The notes below the pieces were generated by a model, which searched no databases, had not been told where the DNA came from, and saw nothing but the letters and a program-made list of their open reading frames with translations. From Deltaproteobacteria bacterium (GTDB lineage Bacteria > Myxococcota_A > UBA9160 > UBA4427): 64,000 bases of DNA. Positions within the stretch are counted from its first letter, which is position 1; the number at the start of each line of letters is the position of its first letter. This document shows positions 45,201-55,000 of the stretch, in pieces. The stretch is taken from positions 1-64,000 of the forward strand of contig NZHD01000028.1 of assembly GCA_002691205.1 (NCBI GenBank), read 5' to 3'. Position numbers and translations under genes: made by a program.

Positions 45201-46118
45201 ATGAGAGTTGTTCTGCAAATCGTTGATGGTCCTGCCAAAGGGCGTGAAGTCCCGTTGCAACGAGGGGAAGTTGCAAGAGTTGGTAGCAGCAGCATCGCGG
45301 ATGTTTCTATCTCTGGTGATCCTTCGATGGCGGCTGTTCACTTTGTCGTTGAATGCACAAATGACAAATGTCGCATCTGTGATTTGAAAAGTGGTCTGCC
45401 CACGACTGTTACCGGAAGGCTGTTGGATGATTTTGAGATTCTGGTTGCAGGGGATGTGATCGAGGCCGGGCTGACTCGCTTTTTGGTTAAGCTTGACGAG
45501 GCTGATGATTCGGTTGATTACTCTGAGCTTCCGCAGAATCCTGAAAGTCAAGAACCACAACAGTCGGCTCGGCAACTAGGTGAATTGATCGATTTAGACG
45601 ATGAGTCGCGTGAGTTGTTGTTGACGGAACCTGCGAAGCTTGAATTTGTGGATTTGCTTATCCAAAGATCACAGTTTCTCGATGCAATTCGCTTTCTCAC
45701 GGTTTGGCTTCGCCCTGAGCAGGCAATTTGGTGGGCTTGGAAATCTGTCCATGATTCAAATGGCGGTTCCCTCGACGTGCACGATCAGAGTGTGCTTGAT
45801 TCCGTGAGCCGATGGTTAGCAGATCCAACCGACGAACATCGTCGGGCCGCGATGAGTGCCGCCGAATCGAAGGATTTTGAAACACCAGCTGACTGGGTTG
45901 CGTTGGCAGCTTTTTGGAGTGGTGGCAGTATCGCGCCGCTTGACCTTGCTGAAGTTCCCGCGGACGATTCCCTAGTGAGCAAGGCGGTTTTCGCTGCGCT
46001 TCTGATATTGTCAAGTCAGGATGATCCCGAGTTGTTGGGTGCGAACTATGAGCGTATCACGCGAATGGGACGCGACATTGCAACAGGCGTCTTGAAATTT
46101 CAAGAAGCTGATTGTTGA
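45201..46118 (+). CDS. FHA-like and DUF6931 protein next to vgrG
   Basis: A 305-residue cytosolic protein. Residues 1-95 resemble a forkhead-associated (FHA) phosphothreonine-binding domain (V-A-R-V-G-S, D-V-S-I, V-H-F-V-V-E). The usual G-R and S-R-x-H contacts read G-S and M-A-A-V-H, so phospho-binding could be weakened or lost. After an acidic linker, about 135-290 match DUF6931: R-P-E-Q-A-I-W-W-A-W, W-L-A-D-P-T-D-E-H-R-R-A-A-M and L-A-A-F-W-S-G-G. DUF6931 is typically found near type VI genes. The neighbour vgrG, and the kinase just beyond, fit a phosphorylation-controlled injection module. The ATG at 45201 follows A-A-A-G-G. It is convergent with the kinase gene, 22 bp apart. Confidence 0.85.
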   Translation: MRVVLQIVDGPAKGREVPLQRGEVARVGSSSIADVSISGDPSMAAVHFVVECTNDKCRICDLKSGLPTTVTGRLLDDFEILVAGDVIEAGLTRFLVKLDEADDSVDYSELPQNPESQEPQQSARQLGELIDLDDESRELLLTEPAKLEFVDLLIQRSQFLDAIRFLTVWLRPEQAIWWAWKSVHDSNGGSLDVHDQSVLDSVSRWLADPTDEHRRAAMSAAESKDFETPADWVALAAFWSGGSIAPLDLAEVPADDSLVSKAVFAALLILSSQDDPELLGANYERITRMGRDIATGVLKFQEADC

Positions 46119-46140
46119 GGAACTTGCCATTAGTTGAATT

Positions 46141-49100
46141 TCAGTCAGATGTGAGAGCAGCGGCTTGGCTATTTTTTTCTTCTCGATCTTCTGAGTTCTT
46201 GCGAATTGGCAGCTCTGTTTTATCTGGCTCTTGTACACCATTGACATTGAGTTCGACCTTTGCAGTGGTGGGGTGAACCCCGCCAGATTTATTTGCCGGT
46301 GAGAACCCATTCAGTTCAAATTTGACTTCGATATTCCGTTCGTCGTCAGTTTCATCCTCGCCGGAGTTGCGGCCTTGCAACTTAATCTGAATATTCCTCA
46401 GAATCTCTTGAACATCGGAAATCTCTGGGGAAAAATTAACTGCTGTAAAGATAGATTCTGTGTTTTTTTCTTCGTGTTTCCACTTGGCTCTATTACGAAA
46501 GTTGGGGTTCAGTCGCACTTCGGTAGCAAAAACGTCGCTAGCTGCGCTTAGGCTCACCACTACGTCTTCGAATGTATGATGTGATGGGGAATGCACTGAT
46601 ATCAAAGGCGCAATGGTTGCATATCTGCTAAGACTGATCTCGCGGTAAGCAGCGACGTCAAGTTGAAGGTTCATCTCCTCACCTTCCTCGATAATAATTC
46701 GCCCATCTCGCCCACTCGTAAGTGCAGTCTTTCCATCTGGAGAGAAGGTAACTGTTGTTACTTCACGCGAATGTGGGGTCAGAGCCATGAGTGGGAGTTT
46801 CTCATTGACTGTTTTGATTTCAGAATAATCGACGGACCAGATTCGAGGAATGAAGTCCTTTCCACCGGTGAGGACCCGCAGCGAATCACCCGAAATTCCG
46901 ACACTGCTTATTCTGGAAGATCCCTGCAGCTCATCAAATGGTTTTCTTTCGGTTCTTGAGATAGACCACAGTTCTGCTTTCGTATTCGAAGCAGTGATCA
47001 GCACGTCTCCATTTCTTGAGAATGCTAAGCAGTCAACGCTTTCTCCTGTTTTCCAATTCGCCCATTTATCTTGTAGGGCGAGCGAGGATGGTACGAGGTC
47101 TGCTATTGAGAATCCATTGTCGTGGCCGACAATCACTTTGATGTGTGCATCATTTGTTTCGACAACATCAAAGCAAGTTGGGATGTTCTTGAGAGCGATT
47201 ACGTTGCCTGTAGCAGTCCATTCCTTTCGCGTCGTTGCTGTCGACCATTCTCGGAGAATTCCCAAGCGGCTCGTACCAGCAATTTGATTGTTTTGGACTG
47301 GTATCTCCAGAGTGATGAGGCGTTCCGGATCTGTTAGCCCAAACTTCGCTGCGATGATCTTTGAAGCACTGTTCGAAATTACGGTAGTCTGTTCCCAGTG
47401 CATGCCTTTCCAAGACCAGACGGTAGCCCGTCCGTCAGAACCAACAGTGCATGCTTGAATGCTCTCGGTGTCAAACGTAGCGAAGATAGCTTTGCTCGGC
47501 TGACCATACGTTGAAAGGAGTGTGGCTTTGGGTGCCGCTCCATTCAGAATCGACGTGTTGGCGAGGCTCCACCGTCTTGCATACGAGTTACTGAAAGTGA
47601 GTAGTTCTGTCGGCATGCTCCCCGATTTGGTTGGGGAAATTGCTATGCTGACTGGTTCACCCAAATTCTTGAAAACACATTCTTCAAGCCTCTTTGAGGC
47701 AAAGTCCCATCGAGCGATGAAGTACTTGTCTGATCGTCTCGCCAAAACGATTGCAGAATTTCCCTCGTGACTAAATGCAAGATCCTGCACCTGTAGCGGA
47801 TCATTGTCGCTTGACCCTGAAGAATACGACGACAAAATCTCCAGTGTGGTCGTGTCGATGAGGATAATGTTGGCGGGTTGTTCGAGTGTTTTCTGGTCGG
47901 ATGAGTACAGGGCGATTACTGCTTTTTTGCCATTTTGCGAAATGCGAAAGGACTTGATTGCTGACTCAAATGAGAGGTACTCTGAAATGTTTGGTTTGTT
48001 ATTTCCAGACGGGTGGAAATTCCACTTGATGAGTTCTCCGGTTTTGTCAGTGGTGTACATGAAATGAGTGAGCGGATCGAAGGCTAGCTCACTCACTGCT
48101 CCGTCGTGTACCTTGAAAAAATGCAGAGAGGTGAAAGTGTTTCTTTGGCGATCGATTGAGAACAAAAGACAATTTCCGTTTTCGTCACCGAGTAATCCTA
48201 ACTTGGCATCCATTGATAATGCGAGGCAGGTTACTTTGTCTAAGCCAGCGACTTGTGAAATTAAAGAATCAAATTCTTTCGAGTAATACCAAGGGCTTGC
48301 GGTGCTGTCTCTTAACCAGCACCTCACTCTTTTTCTGCTGTCGTCATCGCTTCCTGTCAGGCAGAGTGTTCCGTTTTCCGAGATGCTTGCTAATCCACGA
48401 AGTCCGGTGTGCTCAAGCTTTGATGTCTGGGATTCTTTTTCTGTGTCCCAGATCAAAGTGGTATTATCTCCAGCCGATGTCATGAGAGATTTCCCTCCTT
48501 TGAAAAACTGGATGCTGCCGGGAAGAAATTGGTGACTACCTCCCAGTAACTGTGTTTTTGTTATTTTTCTCTCTTCCAGATCCCAAAAGTCGATTCGTCC
48601 ATCTGATCTCGCGGATGCAACCCAACGTCCGTTCGGTGAGCAGGAGAAATGTTCGACACCAGCGGCTGGTAATTCGATCGCTTGTTTTCCAAGATCAGTC
48701 GACAGGCTGCTCGCAAGAACAACCGGGTTTTCGTAATCTCGCCAGTTCCAGGTTTTGATTCCGTCAAAGGCACCCGAGACAAGGCATTGGTTGTTTTTGG
48801 TGAGGATGCAGGATTGAACCCAGCGACCATGGCCACGTAGGGTCTTGCATGGTAAGGATGTGTTATTGCTGGGATCCCAGACATTGATGACGTTGTCGTT
48901 GCCGCCTGAAAAAATTCGGGTTTCGTTGTTGGTGCGAAACACGGCAAGGCAATGAACACTCGCGTTGTGACTGCCTAGGTCACGGCTTTGAATGATGGCG
49001 GTGGATTTTCTTTTTACTTCATGGCCAATGGCATTTTGAATGATGCTTCTCGCATTCGCTTGAAATTCTTCAACGTTCTTGGGTACGTCCCACATGCGTA

Positions 49101-51876
49101 TGATTTTGTCATTGCCGGCGGAGACGATACGGTTGCAATCGACGAATGCAGCGGCGTAAACAGGACCGACGTGTCCCGTGTAGTCAGCAATACGGGCAAC
49201 ATTTGTCCAATCGCGGGTTTCCCAAACACGAACCGAGCCATCTTCGGAAGCGGTCGCAATCCTCGTTGATGTGGGTTGTGTCTGTGGAATGGTCGAGTGA
49301 GGTTCTATCACGTTAATCGACCACACTTGACTTAAATGATCGACAAGCGACGTTTTCTTGTCCGGTGAGAGGAGAATCTGAATGCTTCCGGAAGAAGTCA
49401 GGCGGTAGATCCTGACTTCTCCGTCCTCGCATCCTGCCAGCATGATCATGCCATTGGGGGACCTGGACACGGCCAAGCTGCTGGTCATGCCCCAATCACT
49501 GGTTATCTTCATCATGCTTTTTTCTTCAAGTCCAATCTGTCCATCATTGGTCACTTTCATGTCCCAGAATCGTATGCTGCTACCGTTGTCTTTTTCGCGA
49601 ACACTTCCGATCAGCAGGCTCCCATTCCCTGCAATGGCAACAGCATCGACCGACTGATTGACAGGCAGATTCTCGCCCTTAAATTCCACGGCGGTATAGC
49701 TTTTTGCCTTTTCGATCTCGCCCTGAGTGCTTTTCCAACAACTCAGTCCAGTGCTTGTCCCTGCAACCATTACATGCATTGCTTTATCTGATTGTTTACC
49801 GTTGTCACGGACTGCGTAATCGTGATGGGCGAGACAATGTACTCGAGTATTTTCTGTAACCAGGGTTAACGATTTCATCGCGTTGTCTTGCAGGATGTGC
49901 TGTAGCCTTCCCCACTCCCAGTGTTGAAATTCAGTTAGCCTTTCAACAGCCTTAGGGTCTGTAGTCAGCGCATTACGCGCACCGCGGTAGTTGTCATTCC
50001 GGATCGCTTGACTTCCGAAGCCGATGAGACTTCGGTAGGAATTTCGTTTGGCTTCGAGAGTTTTGGCCTTCAGCTCTTTGTTTTTCTTTTCAAGTTCGCT
50101 TCTTTTGGCTTCAATTTCGCTTCTTTTATCTTCAAGGCGCTTGTTTGTTTTTTCAAGTTGGGCATTTGTGTCTTCTATTTCGATTTTGTTTTCTAATAGC
50201 AGCTTGTTTTGTTCTTTTTGATTAACAAGGGAGTACCGGAACAGAGAACTGGCTCCGGCTAGTATCAGTAAAATCATCAGGCCAAGTAATTTGTTCAGAC
50301 TTGCTTTTCTGCGTTGTGATTTTTGTTGTCGTCGCAGTTGCTTTAGCAGAGTTTGATGTGATGGATTATGGCTGTCGAGTATTGACAAGCCGAGTGCGTA
50401 GTTTCCCTGCTCAAGTGCATTGTCTGCGTATGCCAGCGTAGCAATGTGGTGTCCGGCCTTCGCCCTTGTGTTATTTGGCCATAAGGAAAGGGCTTCTTCA
50501 AAAGCGAATCGAGCCCTTGCATATTCATCGCTGTCGCCTGACGCTGCAGCCGCTGACAGGTGCTCTTCCGCGCTCTCGGTCAAAATCCCACTCTCTCGGT
50601 GGGATTTGTAATTTTGGAGTGCCTGCTGAAATTCACTCACGGTCTGATAGCGATCCGTGGTGCTTGTTGCCATTGCATGCCTAGCAATGTCGATTAGCTC
50701 TCCTGTGATGTTGGTCTGAACGATTTCATTTGAGGCCGCTGCCAACAAGGCCTCGCGCGCACTCGTGTTGGGTGGGTGCGGTGGATGACCGGTGACAATT
50801 TCATAAAGTACCGCCCCTAGAAGATAAACATCGCTAATAAAGCCCAGTTCGCCGCTGTTATGTGCGGCCATCTCAGGTGCCATGTACGCAGGCGTGCCCG
50901 CTGGACCGTGCGCGACAGCAGCCCAAGCCTGCTTTTTTGACTTGGACATGGAAATGGCGATACCCCAGTCCATGACTGTGACTTCACCATATTCGCCGAT
51001 GATTATATTCTCAGGTTTGATGTCGCGGTGTAAAAACTCATGGGCATGCGCGAATGCAATTGCATCACAAACCTTCTCCAAGATGCTGATGTTTTCCGTG
51101 AGACTTTTCTGCGATATGAGTTCGTCCCATGACTTGCCGTGAACATGCTTCATTGCATAAAAAGGCTGCCCCTTCTTGTCACGTCCGAGTTCGTAGATTG
51201 GGACAATGTTAGGGTGCTCGAGCTTGCCGGTTACCACAACTTCAGAAATGAACTGAGTTTCCCCAAGGCTGCCGGCTGCTAGGAGCTCAGGATTGGGATA
51301 CTTTACGGCAACTGTACGGTCAAGTGATTCTTGTTTCGCTTCCCACACTTTTCCCATTGCACCACCACCAATAAAGCCCTGCAGGCAGTAGTCAGCCGTG
51401 TTTTTGCCCTGGGCTTCTCTGAGAACCTCGCGGGATCCGATTTTCAGCAGGCTGCTAGTATCGATGTGGGTGCCTGAGTTGCTTTCTTTATTATTCAGCG
51501 TTTCATGAAATCCCTGCGACGGTTCAGCAAGGGTCGCTTGCCATGCACGTTCGATGTGCCTCTGGAATTGTGGTGAGATCTCCCTTGGCTGAATAAATCT
51601 TGTGCTATCACTCAGGCTTGGTTCATTATTTTCAGGAAGAGTATTATTGACGCTTACCGCTGCGTTTGTGTCACAGCCCTTATTGGCACCATTTGCGGAT
51701 TGACTTGGAGTGTTAGTATTTGGCAACGCGAGTATGTCCTCCGGGGCCGCGTTAAGTGATTCTGCCTCGCGGGGAGTTTCATGGCCTGAGTAGAAGCTTC
51801 CGCAATTACTGCAGCGTCCATTATCATGATCGCGGCTGGTGCCTTCCTTACCGCAGATATCACAAATCAAGCTCAT
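46141..51876 (-). CDS. Transmembrane Ser/Thr protein kinase with WD40 repeats
   Basis: A 1911-residue planctomycete-type receptor kinase. The ATG at 51876 leads directly into a zinc ribbon (C5-D-I-C8 and C22-S-N-C25). A disordered linker precedes the kinase (about 160-430): the G-loop G-G-G-A-M-G-K-V, Lys192 in V-A-V-K, H-R-D-I-K-P-E-N with catalytic Asp284, and D-W-G (302-304) in place of D-F-G. G-T-P-A-Y-M-A-P-E-M is the activation segment. A transmembrane helix lies near 540, then a coiled coil of alternating Lys/Glu (about 560-635). WD40 repeats fill the remaining 1200 residues (D-G-S-V-R-V-W-E, D-K-I-I-R-M-W-D) and are probably outside the membrane. The kinase is probably active; ligand and substrate are unknown. 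Confidence 0.93.
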   Translation of the reverse strand: MSLICDICGKEGTSRDHDNGRCSNCGSFYSGHETPREAESLNAAPEDILALPNTNTPSQSANGANKGCDTNAAVSVNNTLPENNEPSLSDSTRFIQPREISPQFQRHIERAWQATLAEPSQGFHETLNNKESNSGTHIDTSSLLKIGSREVLREAQGKNTADYCLQGFIGGGAMGKVWEAKQESLDRTVAVKYPNPELLAAGSLGETQFISEVVVTGKLEHPNIVPIYELGRDKKGQPFYAMKHVHGKSWDELISQKSLTENISILEKVCDAIAFAHAHEFLHRDIKPENIIIGEYGEVTVMDWGIAISMSKSKKQAWAAVAHGPAGTPAYMAPEMAAHNSGELGFISDVYLLGAVLYEIVTGHPPHPPNTSAREALLAAASNEIVQTNITGELIDIARHAMATSTTDRYQTVSEFQQALQNYKSHRESGILTESAEEHLSAAAASGDSDEYARARFAFEEALSLWPNNTRAKAGHHIATLAYADNALEQGNYALGLSILDSHNPSHQTLLKQLRRQQKSQRRKASLNKLLGLMILLILAGASSLFRYSLVNQKEQNKLLLENKIEIEDTNAQLEKTNKRLEDKRSEIEAKRSELEKKNKELKAKTLEAKRNSYRSLIGFGSQAIRNDNYRGARNALTTDPKAVERLTEFQHWEWGRLQHILQDNAMKSLTLVTENTRVHCLAHHDYAVRDNGKQSDKAMHVMVAGTSTGLSCWKSTQGEIEKAKSYTAVEFKGENLPVNQSVDAVAIAGNGSLLIGSVREKDNGSSIRFWDMKVTNDGQIGLEEKSMMKITSDWGMTSSLAVSRSPNGMIMLAGCEDGEVRIYRLTSSGSIQILLSPDKKTSLVDHLSQVWSINVIEPHSTIPQTQPTSTRIATASEDGSVRVWETRDWTNVARIADYTGHVGPVYAAAFVDCNRIVSAGNDKIIRMWDVPKNVEEFQANARSIIQNAIGHEVKRKSTAIIQSRDLGSHNASVHCLAVFRTNNETRIFSGGNDNVINVWDPSNNTSLPCKTLRGHGRWVQSCILTKNNQCLVSGAFDGIKTWNWRDYENPVVLASSLSTDLGKQAIELPAAGVEHFSCSPNGRWVASARSDGRIDFWDLEERKITKTQLLGGSHQFLPGSIQFFKGGKSLMTSAGDNTTLIWDTEKESQTSKLEHTGLRGLASISENGTLCLTGSDDDSRKRVRCWLRDSTASPWYYSKEFDSLISQVAGLDKVTCLALSMDAKLGLLGDENGNCLLFSIDRQRNTFTSLHFFKVHDGAVSELAFDPLTHFMYTTDKTGELIKWNFHPSGNNKPNISEYLSFESAIKSFRISQNGKKAVIALYSSDQKTLEQPANIILIDTTTLEILSSYSSGSSDNDPLQVQDLAFSHEGNSAIVLARRSDKYFIARWDFASKRLEECVFKNLGEPVSIAISPTKSGSMPTELLTFSNSYARRWSLANTSILNGAAPKATLLSTYGQPSKAIFATFDTESIQACTVGSDGRATVWSWKGMHWEQTTVISNSASKIIAAKFGLTDPERLITLEIPVQNNQIAGTSRLGILREWSTATTRKEWTATGNVIALKNIPTCFDVVETNDAHIKVIVGHDNGFSIADLVPSSLALQDKWANWKTGESVDCLAFSRNGDVLITASNTKAELWSISRTERKPFDELQGSSRISSVGISGDSLRVLTGGKDFIPRIWSVDYSEIKTVNEKLPLMALTPHSREVTTVTFSPDGKTALTSGRDGRIIIEEGEEMNLQLDVAAYREISLSRYATIAPLISVHSPSHHTFEDVVVSLSAASDVFATEVRLNPNFRNRAKWKHEEKNTESIFTAVNFSPEISDVQEILRNIQIKLQGRNSGEDETDDERNIEVKFELNGFSPANKSGGVHPTTAKVELNVNGVQEPDKTELPIRKNSEDREEKNSQAAALTSD

Positions 51877-52083
51877 GATGTGCTTTTCCACTTAATAGTT
51901 CAGTTCGGAGTGTGTTGTTGCGACGTTCCCTGCTTTCGCGACGGTGAAAGCGATACGCAGGTAGTGAAACTGAGAAAGTAGCTCACGCCGCAGCGATGTT
52001 GCTTGATGGTCTTGGAAAAGAGTCACTTGCTTTAACCAGACACGCGAATGGGGAACGGTTTAAATGCTCAGGTGTAGGCCATT

Positions 52084-55000
52084 TTAATTAGCGACGTTTT
52101 TGTCGTGTTCTTTGAACGCGGTTTTCATGCGATGCTCGGTCAACAGGACGCCGGCAAAAGAGACCACTGGTGTGATGCCTAGCTTTTGTATGGAGCTGTA
52201 TGAACTGCTGTCATCATTCAATTGCCGTGGTAACTGCTTTGTAGGCTGGTCGCTGTCTTGGGGCTTGCTAGTGGTGCCAGTGGTAATGTCCACCGTATCA
52301 TCTTTCACTTCTGCTTCGACTTGTCCGTTGCTGTTAGGTTTAGGCGCAAGTTCACTATTTTGCACAGGAAGTTTTCGGAAGTTCACAGGAACATCCCTCG
52401 GACTACCATCCTCAATAATAAATCTCAAAATGAATCGTTCAGATGTGCCATCTTTCTGGTGCAATTCATAATAATTGTCTGGCAGCTTGCTAAAGAGCAT
52501 TGGAAGATCAGCAATTTGAAACGGTTCTTGATCAGTGCCAGTTTGATTTCCGATGCTTTTGATTTCCAAGGTTCTGGAAGATTTGACGTCAAGCCCGTCG
52601 ACCTTCAAAAAATAGTACGACTCTGGTGGGGATGGGGAAGAAACACTGGGAGTGGTCGTGCTGTATTCGCGGGGGGTGATGCTGATCGCCTGTTGATTTG
52701 TGGTAGGTGGTATGACTAGCATAATCAGGGATTTGGAGAGTGATTCCATATCTTTCATGCTAGGCATCGCTACAAAAGTTCCAGCCAAGTCTGGAGTGAC
52801 CGCGATGACAACTGTTGTGGTAAAACGCGAGGAGAACGTCTCGGTCAGCAAGATGTCCTCGTGGTTTTGCTTTACTTGGATTGTCCCAGACGCAAGATTG
52901 CTTGCCGAAAGGACGATCGTGGCCTGGCCATCGACCGCCTCTGGATTGGTTTCATAGCGGTGGGAAATGAAGCCATCAGCTGGCTGGATAAATTCGGTGC
53001 TTTCCGGTTCTGTGTAAGTGGTCGCTGTATTGTTTGAGTCTACTTCTGTTATGCCTTGGACTCCATCCTTCCAGTCGATTGAGACCGTTGTAGGGGTTGT
53101 TTCAGAGATTTCCGTGTTTGATGTAGTTAACGAAAATAGTGGTCGGAATTTGACGGTGCGTTCACCGGCACTGAGAAGTGCGGGAGTCACTTCGGAGACA
53201 ATCAAGGATGCCTCTTCATAAAATTCCTTAGTGAGAGTGCCGCTGTTCGTTGTCAACCTAGAATCGATCTGTGTGGCGAGTGACAGGGTTCCTCCATTTG
53301 TATTTTGACCTGCAGAAACCTCAATGTTGTTTGTGGCTGATACTAGTGAGGAAATCACAATGTCGTCCGCAGCATTCAGGAATGATGATGATTCCCCCAT
53401 TACATTTGAGTTGATCAGGATGCTTCCCGATGTTGCTCCGGTCGTAATGCGAATGTCACCAGACGCTTCGGTAATGTTATTGATAATCACATCGTTGCTG
53501 CTCTGGAGTGACAGGTTGCCATGCACGTGACTTGCACCTGATATTGTTGTTGAACTTGCCTCGTTGATCGAGACTGATTCGCTCACATTTAAAGTTAGGC
53601 TTCCAGCGTTGAACGTACCCTCACCAAGGGTCACGGAGTTCGCCTCGATATCAAGTAGCTCACTGATTTCGGTAGTTGTTGCATTCGTGTCGGAAAGCGA
53701 CTCGCCTGACTTCAGATGAGCGCTCGCTGCGAAATTGGTTCCCACCAAGTTCATGGCGGTGTTTTCACTTATCGAGACTGAGCCGGCAGAGTTGAAGGTC
53801 AATGTCCCAGCGTTGAATGTAGCTTGGCCTAGTAGCATGGAGGCGGCGTTGATATCGAGTAGCCCGCTGATTTCAATACTCGTCGTGTCCGTGTCAGTGA
53901 GCGAATTACGGGAATTCAGTACAGCGTTAGCGGCGGTATTGGTTCCCACCAGATTCATGGCCGACTCTTCATTGATGATGACCGAACCGGGGGAGTTGAA
54001 TGTAATCATTCCTGAATTTATCGTTGCGTCACCCAGCAGTACGTTGCCTGCCTCAACCTCGAGCAGGCCACCGATTTCAATATTCGTTGCATTCGTGGCA
54101 GAGATCGATTCGGTTGATTTCAGTGCAACATCTGCGGCAGTATTGGATCCCACCAAATTCATGGCCGAGTCTTCGTTGATCGAAACTGCCCCGGCTGAGT
54201 TGAAGTTCAGCGTTCCTGCATTGAACGCAGACTGGCCAAGCAGCACGGAGGCTGCGTTTGCCTCGAGTAGCCCGCTGATCTCTATGCTGGTTGCTTCCGT
54301 GTCAGATATCGCTTCATTGGAATGAAGGGTTGCTTCAGCAGCAGTGTTTCTTCCCACCATACTTATGGAAGATACTTCGGAAACCGTGACTGATCCCGTC
54401 GAATTGAAGGTTAGGCTGCCAGCATTGAAAACACTCTCGCCAAGCAGTAAAGAGGACGCCTCGACATCGAGTAGACCAGTGATGTCAATGCTCGTTGCCT
54501 CCGTGTCAGATATCGATGCCGGTGAATAAAGTTCGGCATTGGCGGCTGTATTGATTCCCACCAAATTCATGGCAGAGGCTTCGTCGATTGAGACTGAGCC
54601 AGTCGCGTTGAAGGTGAGGCTGCCAAAATTGCTTGCCATTCCGGAATTATTCCGAAGTGTAATGTCGCTGGAAGAATTGAAGCTTGCAACATCGGTGACC
54701 GATACTGACGTATTTGTTTTCTGGCTGATTAAGCCATTCGCAGTGAGAACAAGGGTTGTTGCATCAATGTTCCCGATTTGTATGTCAGTTTGGTCGCGCA
54801 AAACAACATTGCTGGAGAATACATTAACTTCGTTTTGGAAGTCATTGAACTCCTGATCCAAGGTGACATCTGTAGCTGAAATTGTGGTGGTTTCCGCAAC
54901 CGTTACTGCTGCTCCCGCAGTTTGCGTTATGCTGCCACCCGCGTCGAGCATCATCTCGCCGGAAACGGTGAGGTTTGCGTTTAAATCTAGGTCGTTCGCG

